Assembly (NCBI GenBank): GCA_903924465.1
Contig: CAIYBN010000077.1
Coordinates: forward strand, 1 to 64,000
Origin: an uncultured Myxococcales bacterium
GTDB taxonomy: Bacteria > Myxococcota_A > UBA9042
Length of the DNA: 64,000 nucleotides
Direction of reading: 5' to 3'
Of this stretch, positions 26,365 to 35,072 are shown piece by piece. The notes under the pieces were generated by a model that saw nothing but the letters and a program-made list of their open reading frames with translations, searched no databases and was not told where the DNA came from. Position 1 is the first letter of the stretch; each line of letters starts with the position of its first letter. The position numbers and the translations under genes are program-made.

Positions 26365-29092
26365 TTTGCCCCGCCGTCGCGGTCACATGGACGCCTTCTC
26401 CCGCGCCGACCTGCACCGGTTCCGCGAGCGCCACGCGGCCGTCGCGCACGGTCAGCACCACTTCCATGCCGGTGTGCAACTGGCCGTCGAGAATGCAATC
26501 GGTGACAAACGCCTCCACCAGCGACTCCACCCGCGACCGCAGCGACCGCGCGCCTTCGGCCGGATCCAGCCCGCCGTCCAGCACCCGTTCGACCACACTG
26601 TCGTCGGCGCGGTAGCGAATCAGCCGCGCTTCGTAGAGCCGCTGTGCGCCCAACTGCAAATGGCGAATCGCGATTTCCCGCGCTGCCGCAGTCCCCAGCG
26701 GTCGGAACACAATCGGCTCGTCGATGCGACTCCAGAACTCCGCCGGCAGCGCACTTTTCGCCCGCTCAATCACCGCCGCTTCCAGCACGGGGTCCGCTTC
26801 GAGCCGCTCCGGCGGCGGCGCGTCGTACTGGCCAAAGCCCACTTTGCGACGCACGCCTTGCACCAGCAGCTCGGCGCCCAGGTTGGACGTCATCACCACG
26901 ATGCAGTTGCGCACGTCCACAATCTGCCCGTGCGCGTCCTTGATCTTGCCCGCATCGAGCAGTTGCAGCAGCAGGCTCAGCACTTCCGGCGCGGCGCGAT
27001 CAATTTCATCGAACAGCAACACGCGATACGGCCGTTTCTGCAGCGCGTGGGCGAGCTGCCCGGCTTGCGCATGGCCGACGTAGCCCGGCGGCGAACCGAT
27101 CAGCTTGGCGACGCTGTGCGCCTCGGAAAACTCCGTCATGTCAAAGCGCACCAGCGCGTCTTCAGCGACGAACAGGCACTGCGCGAGCGCCCGCGCTGTC
27201 TCGGTCTTGCCCACGCCCGGCGCGCCGACAAAGAGCAGCGACGCCAGCGGCCGATCGCCCGAAAAGCCCGCATAATTGCGCTGAATCCGCCGCGCCACCC
27301 GCTGCATCGCTGCGTCATGGCCGACAATCCGCGCTTGCAGGTCCGCTGCCAAATCGCGAATCCGCCCGCGCTCGTCGGCCATCAGCCGGTCCATCGGCAC
27401 GGCGGTCAACTGGTGCACCGCGCGCGCCACGTCGTCCACCATCACCTGCGGCCGCCCCGCGCGCCGCGTCTGCGCACCCGCGCGATCCAGCACGGCAATC
27501 GCCTTGTCCGGCAGGCAGCGGTCGGTGATGAAGCGCTTGGACAGGTGCACGGCGCTCTGGATCGCCTCGTGGCTGTACAACACCTGATGATGCTTGGCAT
27601 ACACCGGCGCAACGCCGCTCAGAATGGCAATGGCCTCCGCCGCGCTCGGCTCAGGCACGTCGACGGTCTGGAAACGCCGCTCCATCGCTGGATCTTTCTC
27701 GATATGCCGCTCGTACTCCGTGCGCGTCGTCGCGCCAATCAGCGGAAATTTGCCCCGCGACAGCGCGCTTTTCAGGTCATTCGCCGCGTCCAACGGTCCA
27801 TCGCCCGTGCCCGCGCCCATGATCGTGTGGATCTCATCCATGAACACGAGAATCTGCCCTTCCGCCTTGGCCACTTCATCCCGCAGCTTGCGCATCCGCT
27901 CGGAAAACGCCCCGCGCAGCGCCGTGCCCGCGAGCAAGGACGACGTCTGGATTTCCATGATCACCGCGCTGCCCAGCCGCCCGTACTGCGCGACGTTGCC
28001 GGCGAGCCGCAGCGCCAGGCCTTCGACCACCGCCGTCTTGCCCACGCCCGCTTCGCCGATCAGGCACGGGTTGTTCACCTGCTTCATCAGCAGCACGTCG
28101 ATGACCGCATCGATGATGCCGTCGCGACCGAAAATCGGGTCGATTTCGCCGTTCAGCGCGGCTTGCGTCAGGTTGCGGCCGATTTCATGCAGCGTCGGAA
28201 AGTGCGCCGCGTCGACGACGAAGACGCCGCGATGCAGCGGCTTGGGCGCTGGCCGCGGTGGCTCAGGCACGATCACAGGCTCGACATGGCGCGGCGTCGG
28301 GTTCTGCGGCGGCACGACCGCGGGCTGCTCCGCCGACCGCGTCATGTCCGGCAACCGCTGCTGCTCGGCCTGATGGGGCGGTGGATTCGGCCGCGGCGCC
28401 ACGACCGGCCGCGGCGGATCGCGTTCGCGCAGTAGGTGTTCAATCGGCGCCTGCATCGGCAGTTGCAGCCGACGCGACTGGGTCAAGTCCACCGGGCGCG
28501 GCGGCTCCGGTGCACGCAGTTCCAAGCGGCTGTTGCTCTGGCTTGTCTGCAAGCCCGTGTCGAACTGCCGCGGCACTTGGCGCTGGCCGGTAATGCCCGC
28601 GCGGTCGTTCGCCAGCGTCACGTGGCCAATCAGCTTGGCGCGCAGGCCGGGCACGTTCACCCCCGCGGCATCCAGCACCTTCGCCGCCAGCGCGTTGCGC
28701 ACCCGCAGCATCGACGCCAGCAGCACGGTCGAGGTCACTTCGCGCGAGCCGACATTCTCGGCCAGCCCTTCCGCCAACCGGTGGATTTCCTTCAGCACCT
28801 CCGCGCCATCCTCGCGGTCCGACGGACGCTCGTCCAGCCGGTCCTCCAGCCGCTCGTAGGTATCGAGCGCGGTCGCCTCATCGATGCCCGCCTCCAGCAG
28901 CAGCTCGCGCGCCGGGCATTCCACCAGCAGCGTGCCGATCAGGTAATGCACGGAATTGCACTGCCGCTGCGTGCCACGGGCGACCGACTCCGCCTGCGTG
29001 CGAATCGCCTTCACTTCCCGCGACAAGGCGATGCCAGCCGGCGGCGTCGCTGGCGAGCTGGAATCGGGGCGCGGGTGCGGCAAGTCAGCCAT
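26354..29092 (-). CDS. Clp-family AAA+ unfoldase (ClpA/ClpC-like)
   Basis: A 912-residue HSP100 protein with two AAA+ modules. The N-terminal part (about 15-145) resembles a Clp N domain, followed by a Pro/Gln/Arg-rich linker (about 155-275). AAA-1 has Walker A GEAGVGKT and Walker B FMDEIH; AAA-2 has GAPGVGKT, LLFDEID, and a D2-small domain. There is no long coiled-coil middle domain as in ClpB. The loop RRKVGFG in AAA-2 corresponds in position to the (I/V/L)G(F/L) ClpP-docking loop of ClpA/ClpC/ClpX, suggesting a ClpP partner. ATG 29092 is chosen because the longer frame upstream has low-complexity shadow coding; no strong ribosome site is seen. It starts an operon with a lipoprotein and pyrD. 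No type VI secretion genes are nearby, which argues against ClpV. Confidence 0.9.
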   Translation of the reverse strand: MADLPHPRPDSSSPATPPAGIALSREVKAIRTQAESVARGTQRQCNSVHYLIGTLLVECPARELLLEAGIDEATALDTYERLEDRLDERPSDREDGAEVLKEIHRLAEGLAENVGSREVTSTVLLASMLRVRNALAAKVLDAAGVNVPGLRAKLIGHVTLANDRAGITGQRQVPRQFDTGLQTSQSNSRLELRAPEPPRPVDLTQSRRLQLPMQAPIEHLLRERDPPRPVVAPRPNPPPHQAEQQRLPDMTRSAEQPAVVPPQNPTPRHVEPVIVPEPPRPAPKPLHRGVFVVDAAHFPTLHEIGRNLTQAALNGEIDPIFGRDGIIDAVIDVLLMKQVNNPCLIGEAGVGKTAVVEGLALRLAGNVAQYGRLGSAVIMEIQTSSLLAGTALRGAFSERMRKLRDEVAKAEGQILVFMDEIHTIMGAGTGDGPLDAANDLKSALSRGKFPLIGATTRTEYERHIEKDPAMERRFQTVDVPEPSAAEAIAILSGVAPVYAKHHQVLYSHEAIQSAVHLSKRFITDRCLPDKAIAVLDRAGAQTRRAGRPQVMVDDVARAVHQLTAVPMDRLMADERGRIRDLAADLQARIVGHDAAMQRVARRIQRNYAGFSGDRPLASLLFVGAPGVGKTETARALAQCLFVAEDALVRFDMTEFSEAHSVAKLIGSPPGYVGHAQAGQLAHALQKRPYRVLLFDEIDRAAPEVLSLLLQLLDAGKIKDAHGQIVDVRNCIVVMTSNLGAELLVQGVRRKVGFGQYDAPPPERLEADPVLEAAVIERAKSALPAEFWSRIDEPIVFRPLGTAAAREIAIRHLQLGAQRLYEARLIRYRADDSVVERVLDGGLDPAEGARSLRSRVESLVEAFVTDCILDGQLHTGMEVVLTVRDGRVALAEPVQVGAGEGVHVTATAGQNGD

Positions 29093-29596
29093 CGGTACTG
29101 GGCCCTGAAACGCGTGAGGAAGAGGCAGCGGCGCGCGCGGAGTGCACGGGATCGGCGCGTTGTGGGAAGTAGCGTGGGGGCGACTATCTGTCAACTTTTT
29201 GTGATGGTGGGCGGGGAGATGGCGAGGCGCGCGTGCGCAGGCAGATGATTTCGTGACGCTCACGTCTGCCGCGGCGTGCTGAGAGGCAAACGGCGCTGCG
29301 ATCCTGGACGGCTCGGGGCGAGCGTGGCGGACTTCCGTCCGCTCGGCCGTACGGCCGCGGGTGCATGTGAAGTGCACCCCGGGTGGTCCATGGGTGCACC
29401 CGAAGCGGTGCGCAGGCGGGCTTCGGGCGCATAGCGGGAGGGCTGGGAGTGAGCGGCACGGGCCTTTGTGGCATCCAAAGCGTCAGAATTCAGACAAAAT
29501 GGCGCGCTTGACGCTGGTCTGGGGCCAGCACACACTGGTTTGGGCGGTGTGGGCGGGCTGCACGTTGCAGCAGCGCGCGAGGTGTGGAGGTGGACT
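29093..29596. other. 500-base divergent intergenic region with several palindromes
   Basis: No supported gene: open frames here lack family resemblance and ribosome sites. The region between the Clp gene and the methylase gene holds a 14-base palindrome at 29344-29357 and a cluster of GTGCAC-containing dyads at 29359-29401, both candidate regulator sites. Promoters for both directions must lie here but none is a clear match. Confidence 0.6.
29344..29401. promoter_or_regulatory. cluster of palindromes, candidate operator
   Basis: CGGCCGTACGGCCG (29344-29357) is a perfect palindrome. Next, GGGTGCA (29359-29365) pairs with TGCACCC (29373-29379) across a 7-base spacer, and GGGTGCACCC (29392-29401) is a second perfect copy of the same half-site pair. 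Repetition of one half-site suggests a dimeric regulator; no cognate regulator is identifiable. Confidence 0.35.
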
Positions 29597-30667
29597 GTGG
29601 AACGAAACGGCGTTGACGTCTTCCCCACCCTGCACGACGAGATCGATGGTCTGCTCCAGCCGCTGACGGTCGGCGCTTCCATCGCTGCAGGCTGGCATGT
29701 GCGGCGGATTCGCCGCGACGCCGTGGGGCGCTGGACGGTGACGCTCGCCGGACCTGAGGCCGATCTGGTGCTCGCGCCGCACCGCGACGCTCCGTGTTTG
29801 GCACGCAGTCGGCGCTTTGACCTCTACGTCAAGACCGCGCGCGGCAAGGTGGAATCGTCTGAACTCAATCAGGTAATACAGCGCGTGGTGGCGCTGGTCC
29901 AACACAACGACGCGCAAGAACGCGAGACTGCGTCGCCTTCGTCTGAGTGCGTGCCGCCGGACGCGGGCGCCGTGCTCTGGCTTGTGCCGGGCCACCTGGG
30001 CGACCCCGATGACATCAGCGTGCGAACGCTGCGGGTGCTGCGCCACGCCACGCGCATTGCCGTAGAAGCCGGAAAGATGGCCACGGCGCGCGACATGCTC
30101 CGGCAACTCGGTGTCGCGCGCCCGGACGACGCGTGGCTGGAGCTGGGGATAGGCGCGGCGCAGGCGCAGCAACAGGTTGCGGCGCTTTTGGAAGTGCTAC
30201 AGCGCGGCGAGGATGTGGCGCTGTTTGGCGTCGACGAGGGGATTCCGTGCTTTTGCGATCCCGGCCGCACGCTGCTGGCTGCGGTCACCGCGCAGCCAGG
30301 GATCGCGGTGCGAACCTTGGGCGGCCCATCGGCCCTGGGCATGGCTCTGCTGCGGTTGCCGCGGCCGATTGAGGATTTCCGCTTCGTGGCGATTGGCGCG
30401 CAACAGCTACAGCGGATCCTCGACCAAGTGGATGCGGGCCTCGACTCGCCACTGCTGACGTTTGTCACCGGCGCGGAGCTGGCGCAGTTGGCCGCGCAAT
30501 GGCAGCAGAAATCCCGACCGGCGCTGGAGATGACTGCCTGTAGACGCCTGACCCAACCCGAGGAACTTGCGCTGCCGCTGCACCTGAGTGGGGCGGGGTT
30601 GAGCGGCGCGGAGGCGATCCTGCCAAGCGATCCACTCGTGTTGGCGGTTTGGCCGCAGGAGCACTGA
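29597..30667 (+). CDS. RsmI-like tetrapyrrole-methylase-fold protein with extra N-terminal domain
   Basis: A 356-residue protein. GTG 29597 is chosen because GGAGGT (29586-29591) stands five bases upstream; the longer frame has no such site. Residues about 125-356 match the SAM-dependent methylase fold of RsmI, the 16S rRNA C1402 2'-O-methyltransferase: LWLVPGHLGDPDDISVRTLRVL corresponds to the RsmI start, GVDEGIPCFCDPG to its SAM loop, and RTLGGPSALGMAL to the GPSA motif. Key positions are substituted, for example the usual TPIGN is VPGHLG. Residues about 1-105 form an unrecognised domain (WHVRRIRRDAVGRWTVTLAG, SRRFDLYVKTARGKV). It could be a paralogue with a new substrate. Alone in its operon or followed by the small membrane protein. 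Confidence 0.7.
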   Translation: MERNGVDVFPTLHDEIDGLLQPLTVGASIAAGWHVRRIRRDAVGRWTVTLAGPEADLVLAPHRDAPCLARSRRFDLYVKTARGKVESSELNQVIQRVVALVQHNDAQERETASPSSECVPPDAGAVLWLVPGHLGDPDDISVRTLRVLRHATRIAVEAGKMATARDMLRQLGVARPDDAWLELGIGAAQAQQQVAALLEVLQRGEDVALFGVDEGIPCFCDPGRTLLAAVTAQPGIAVRTLGGPSALGMALLRLPRPIEDFRFVAIGAQQLQRILDQVDAGLDSPLLTFVTGAELAQLAAQWQQKSRPALEMTACRRLTQPEELALPLHLSGAGLSGAEAILPSDPLVLAVWPQEH

Positions 30668-30746
30668 CGCCTCTTCCGTCGCTGTCCTGGCTGATGGAAG
30701 GCGACAACCCATCCGTGTGCGACGTTTCGCGGCGCCGCGCCCCCGA

Positions 30747-30774
30747 TTGACGCCGGTTCCCGCCCGGCGATACT
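30747..30774 (+). promoter_or_regulatory. candidate promoter of the small membrane protein gene
   Basis: TTGACG (30747-30752), a 16-base spacer and GATACT (30769-30774), about 36 bases before ATG 30810. This supports that start over an upstream in-frame one at 30717. Confidence 0.4.
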
Positions 30775-30809
30775 GGCCGCCGCGGTCGCATGCCGCTGGG
30801 AGTCTGGCC

Positions 30810-31316
30810 ATGCTCGCCAACCTGCGTCAGCGCTTGGATTCCTGGCGTGTTCTGGTCGTCTTCGGCGCACTGTTTGTCGTGTCGCAAGCCACGCTCGCGG
30901 TGATCGTCCAGCCGTTGGGCGCGGACATGCTGCGGGTGCAGACCACGCTCTCGGCGGCCAGCGTCCAGGCGATCTTTGCCCGCTGGGACGCCGCCGGTCT
31001 GCTGCCGCGTTACGCATTTCACTACCGCATCGACATGATTCACCCGCTTTGGTACAGCCTGCTGCTCGCCGCCGGGCTGGCCAAAGGCTTTGCCGCCAAC
31101 GCGGTGCCGGCTCGCTGGAACATCCTGCTGCTGCTACCGTTCCTGTCCGGCGCGTGCGACATCGCGGAAAATCTCGTGCACCTGACATTCTTGGCGAACC
31201 GCGCCAACATCACGCCAGACGCGGTGCTCCTGGGCAACGGCGCGGCGCTGGTGAAGTGGACGCTGGCGGGATCTGGCGTCCTGGCGGTCGCGATTTTGGC
31301 CATCCGCGCGCGCTGA
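30810..31316 (+). CDS. small four-helix integral membrane protein
   Basis: A 168-residue inner-membrane protein that I do not recognise. GGGAG precedes ATG 30810. Four hydrophobic helices are visible: VLVVFGALFVVSQATLAVIV, PLWYSLLLAAGLAKGFA, ILLLLPFLSGACDIAENLVH and VKWTLAGSGVLAVAILAI. Polar residues within the third helix (CDIAEN) are notable. The first loop (DMLRVQTTLSAASVQAIFARWD) is probably extracytoplasmic. No metal-binding or enzymatic motif is evident. It ends 480 bases before the convergent CusA gene. Confidence 0.75.
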   Translation: MLANLRQRLDSWRVLVVFGALFVVSQATLAVIVQPLGADMLRVQTTLSAASVQAIFARWDAAGLLPRYAFHYRIDMIHPLWYSLLLAAGLAKGFAANAVPARWNILLLLPFLSGACDIAENLVHLTFLANRANITPDAVLLGNGAALVKWTLAGSGVLAVAILAIRAR

Positions 31317-31796
31317 AGTCGATACCGCCAAGTCCAACGGCTGGGTGGCAATTCAACGCGCCGCTGGTCAAAACTTGTGACAAGAAACGTGGAGAACGAC
31401 GACATCGCGCGACCCTGCGCCCACCACCCCCAGCGCAGCGGGGCGCAAAGCGCCCGCCAGCCAAGTCTCACCGACCCGCGCGTGCCAACGCGCGCTCCGG
31501 CACCTCACCCACAACCTCCTTGCCAAGCGAGCACCCGTCACGCGCGCAGCGCAACGGGCGTGCACAGCGCACCCGAGCCCCCGAAATCCCGTTGCCACCA
31601 GCTTCCCCACGCCCAATGCCGCGGCGAGCAAGGCGGCGAAGCCGCTGCGCAGCCGTCCCAGCCGAACTCGGAACCACCCCAGCCCGAGCCAAGGAAGTGG
31701 GAGTCCGAGGGCGAAACCTGCCGGCAGGCTGGTTTCGCCCTCGGATCGCGAAGCAGAAACGCTTCTACCCAAAAAGCAGGCTCGCGCACCCCAAGC
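31317..31796. other. 480-base convergent intergenic region with a strong hairpin
   Basis: It lies between two convergent gene ends. The base composition is C-rich on the + strand and no frame is convincing as a gene. The only clear structure is the hairpin at 31704-31745. Confidence 0.6.
31704..31745. terminator. perfect 15-bp hairpin between convergent genes
   Basis: Perfect 15-base arms (31704-31718 and 31731-31745; TCCGAGGGCGAAACC and its complement) flank a 12-base loop that forms, with neighbouring bases, the palindrome CCTGCCGGCAGG. It sits about 50 bases past the stop of the CusA gene. No T-run follows, so it may be a factor-assisted bidirectional terminator or an mRNA-end stabiliser. 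Confidence 0.5.
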
Positions 31797-34700
31797 CTAC
31801 GACAGCCCGCAAACCTCCGCCAAGTCCCGCCCGGTCTTCTTCGCTCGCGTCAACTGCGCATACCGCCAATACGTGTACACCACCGGAATCAACTCCAGCG
31901 TCAGGAACGCGCTGCTTAGCAGCCCACCCACCATCGGCGCGGCAATCCGCTTCATCACATCCGCACCAGCGCCATCCGCCCACAGCAGCGGCACCAGGCC
32001 CAGCAGCATCGTCGCCACCGTCATCAATTTCGGCCGCACGCGCAGCACCGTGCCTTCCGTGTGCGCCTCGATGATATCCGCCAGGCTGTGAATCTGGTCG
32101 GCGCGCAGCCGCCGCAGGAACGCCTGGTCGATGTAGACAATCATCACCACACCCGTCTGCGCCGCCAGGCCGCACAGCGCAATCACGCCCACCAGCACCG
32201 CCGTCGACAGCCGGTAATCCAGCGCCCACAGCAGCCACACCGAACCGACCAGCGCGAACGGAATCGACAGGAACACAATCGCCACTTCCGTCACGTGGCG
32301 GAACTGCAGGTACAGCAGCAGCGCGATGAGCAGCAGCGCCAGCGGCACCAGCACCGCCATCCGCGCTTTCATCTCCGCCAGCAACTCGAACTGCCCGGTC
32401 CAGCGCACGTACGCGCCCTTGGCCACATGCACGCGACCGTCCGTGCGCGCGCGCTCGAGCGTCTCCTTGGCCGTTTCCACATACCGGCTCAAGTCCGCCT
32501 GCGGCTCCAAGTCGACGTACACCGTGCCCACCAACTGCCCGCCTTCCTCGCGCAGCATCGGCGGCCCGGTCGTCAGCTTGACGTCGGCCAGATCGTGCAA
32601 ATGCAGCGACCGCGGCTTGCCATCGCTGCCCGGTGGCAGGGGAATCAGCAACTGCTGGAGCTGCGCCACGTGGCTCCGCGTGCCTTCCGGCAACGTGAGC
32701 ACAATCGGAAAGCGCTTGCGCCCGTCCAGCACCGTCGTCAGCGGCTCCGCGCCCAGCGCCAGCGACACCACGTCCATCACATCGCCGACCTGCAGCCCCA
32801 GCTGCGCCAGCCGTTCCCGATTCGGCACGATATCCAGGTAGCTGCCGCCTTCCAGCCGCTCGTAAAAAGCGCTGCGCGTTCCCGGCAGCGTGCGCAGCAG
32901 CGCGGCAATTTCGGCGCCCGCCTGCTCAATTGCCGGCAGATCCGGGCCGTGAATCTGCACGCCAATCGGCGTCCGCACACCAGTCGTCAGCATGTCGATG
33001 CGCGTCTTCACCGGCATCGTCCAGGCGTTCGTCCAACCCGGCATTTGCACCGCGGCGTTCAGCTTGGCGACCAATTCCTCCTGCGTTTCCGGCTCCAGCT
33101 CCGGCCAGATCTTCAGGCACAGACCGCGCAGGAACTTCGGCGCGCGATCGGTATGCCAGCGCTTGTGCGTCACTTTCGGCCACGTCTCGCGCGGTTGCAG
33201 CTGGACAATCGTCTCCACCATCGCCAGCGGCGCGGGATCGGTCGGCGTATCCGCGCGGCCAATCTTGCCAAACACCCGCTTGACCTCCGGCAGCTTCTTG
33301 ATCGCCGCGTCCTGCAGTTGCAACTGCCGCCGCGCTTCGGTCGTCGACAGGTTCGGCAGCGTCGTCGGCATGAACAGCAAGTCGCCTTCGTTCAGCGCCG
33401 GCATGAATTCCTGGCCCAGATCCAGGGCGGGCGGAATCGCTGACAAAATCGCCAGCAAGCCAATCAGCAGCGTCGTCTTGGGATTGCCCAGCGCCACGTG
33501 CACGAACGGCCGGTAGACCGCGATGATGGCGCGCGATATCGGGTGCTGCGATTCGGGGCGCATCTTGCCGCGCAGCAGAAGATCCCGCAGCGCGGGTGCC
33601 AGCGTCACCGACAGGACGGCTGCCGACAGCATCACGAACGTCTTGGCCAGCGCCAGCGGCCGGAACAGCCGCCCTGCTTGGCCGTTGAGCGCAAACACCG
33701 GCAGGAAGGACACCGCGACAATCAGCAGCGACGCGACGATCGCCGGCGTCACTTCGGCCGCCGCCTCGTGCAGCAGCTTCGTGCGTTCTTTCAGCGACAA
33801 CCCAGGCGGCGCGTGCTCCAGCTTTTTGTGACACGCCTCGATCATCACGATCTCCGCGTCCACCGTCGCGCCAATCGCAATCGCGATGCCGCCCAGGCTC
33901 ATGATGGTCGCCGGCACACCGAGCGCCACGAGCGGCAGAAAGCTGAACAGCACCGCCAGCGGCAGGCTGAGAATCGGCAGCAGCGCCGAGCGAAAATGCA
34001 GCAGGAACAGCGCTATGACCAGCGACACCGTGACCATCTCCTCGCCCAGCGCGTGCTTCAACGTGTCGATGGCGTGGCGAATCAGCGTCGCGCGGTTGTA
34101 GGTCTCGACCAGCTCGACGCCATCGGGCAGCGTCGAGCGCAGTTCATCCAGGCGGGCGTGGACGCGATCAATCACCGCCAGCGCATTTTCACCGTTGCGG
34201 GCAATCACGATACCGCCAACCGTCTCGCCTTCGCCGTCCAGCTCCGCGATGCCGCGCCGCAAGTCGCCGCCCACTTCCACGTGCGCCACGTCGCCCAGCC
34301 GCAGCGGATTGCCATCGGCGGCAGGCCGCAGCGCGGCGTTCTCCAGGACGTGCGGATCGCCGATCAAGCCGCGACCACGCACAAACGACTCGCGCCCCGA
34401 CATCTCCAGCAGCCGCCCGCCGACTTCCACATTCGCCTTGCGCACGACTTCCGCCACGTCCTGGACCGTCACGCCCAGCGCCTGCATCCGCTCGGGCTGG
34501 AGCACCACGCGGAACTGTTGCTGGTGACCACCGACGCTGGCCACCTGCGCCACGCCCGGCACGCTTTCCAGCGCCAGCTTCAGGGTAAAATCCTGCAGCG
34601 CGCGCAACTGCCCGAGATCCTGTTTGCCGGACTTGTCGCGCAGCGCGTACTCGAACACCCAGCCGACGCCGCTCGCATCTGGACCCAACGTTGGCGCCAC

Positions 34701-35072
34701 GCCTTCGGGCAGCTTGCCGCGCACGCTCGCCAGCGCCTCCGTAACGCGCGCGCGGGCTTGGGCGAGGTCCGTGCCCTCATCAAACAGCACGTACAGGAAC
34801 GACATGCCGAACATCGACCAGCCGCGCACGGCGTGGACATGCGGCGCCGCAAGCAGGGAGCTCGCCAGCGGGTAGGTCACCTGATCCTCGACCAGCGTCG
34901 GCGAACGGCCTGGATATTCCGTGAAGACGATGACCTGTGGATCGCTCAAGTCCGGGATGGCGTCCAACTGCAAGTGCGACACGGCCTGAACGGCCGCCAC
35001 GGTCAGCGCGGCATAGAACAGCAGCACGAATCCACGGTTGCGCGCCGACCAGTCGATGATGCGGGCAATCAC
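31797..35072 (-). CDS. cusA: CusA/CzcA-type heavy-metal RND efflux pump
   Basis: A 1091-residue inner-membrane proton-driven exporter. The start GTG 35072 overlaps the TGA of the CusB gene by four bases (GTGA), giving the expected N terminus MIARIIDWSARNRGFVLL. The TM4 proton-relay region is IAIAIGATVDAEIVMIEA. The three methionines that bind Cu(I)/Ag(I) in E. coli CusA (573, 623, 672) have counterparts in LLFMPTTLP, APLAMVETI and TRIDMLTTG, which supports monovalent copper/silver rather than zinc or cobalt. The C terminus is TYWRYAQLTRAKK followed by a short tail. The operon lacks its own outer-membrane factor; a TolC-like gene lies at 58570 in another pump operon. Confidence 0.95.
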   Translation of the reverse strand: MIARIIDWSARNRGFVLLFYAALTVAAVQAVSHLQLDAIPDLSDPQVIVFTEYPGRSPTLVEDQVTYPLASSLLAAPHVHAVRGWSMFGMSFLYVLFDEGTDLAQARARVTEALASVRGKLPEGVAPTLGPDASGVGWVFEYALRDKSGKQDLGQLRALQDFTLKLALESVPGVAQVASVGGHQQQFRVVLQPERMQALGVTVQDVAEVVRKANVEVGGRLLEMSGRESFVRGRGLIGDPHVLENAALRPAADGNPLRLGDVAHVEVGGDLRRGIAELDGEGETVGGIVIARNGENALAVIDRVHARLDELRSTLPDGVELVETYNRATLIRHAIDTLKHALGEEMVTVSLVIALFLLHFRSALLPILSLPLAVLFSFLPLVALGVPATIMSLGGIAIAIGATVDAEIVMIEACHKKLEHAPPGLSLKERTKLLHEAAAEVTPAIVASLLIVAVSFLPVFALNGQAGRLFRPLALAKTFVMLSAAVLSVTLAPALRDLLLRGKMRPESQHPISRAIIAVYRPFVHVALGNPKTTLLIGLLAILSAIPPALDLGQEFMPALNEGDLLFMPTTLPNLSTTEARRQLQLQDAAIKKLPEVKRVFGKIGRADTPTDPAPLAMVETIVQLQPRETWPKVTHKRWHTDRAPKFLRGLCLKIWPELEPETQEELVAKLNAAVQMPGWTNAWTMPVKTRIDMLTTGVRTPIGVQIHGPDLPAIEQAGAEIAALLRTLPGTRSAFYERLEGGSYLDIVPNRERLAQLGLQVGDVMDVVSLALGAEPLTTVLDGRKRFPIVLTLPEGTRSHVAQLQQLLIPLPPGSDGKPRSLHLHDLADVKLTTGPPMLREEGGQLVGTVYVDLEPQADLSRYVETAKETLERARTDGRVHVAKGAYVRWTGQFELLAEMKARMAVLVPLALLLIALLLYLQFRHVTEVAIVFLSIPFALVGSVWLLWALDYRLSTAVLVGVIALCGLAAQTGVVMIVYIDQAFLRRLRADQIHSLADIIEAHTEGTVLRVRPKLMTVATMLLGLVPLLWADGAGADVMKRIAAPMVGGLLSSAFLTLELIPVVYTYWRYAQLTRAKKTGRDLAEVCGLS

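Noticed and set aside
29093..29596. tRNA or small RNA in the 500-base gap
   Set aside because: No cloverleaf or CCA-like arrangement could be recognised by eye; the palindromes are short and separate.
31377..31919. Open frames in the convergent gap after 31317
   Set aside because: Low-complexity Pro/Arg-rich translations on both strands without ribosome sites; the plus-strand frame would run into cusA.
32061..33443. Plus-strand open frame over cusA
   Set aside because: Arg/Gln/His-rich shadow of CusA in the opposite direction; same for the frame at 33498-35621.
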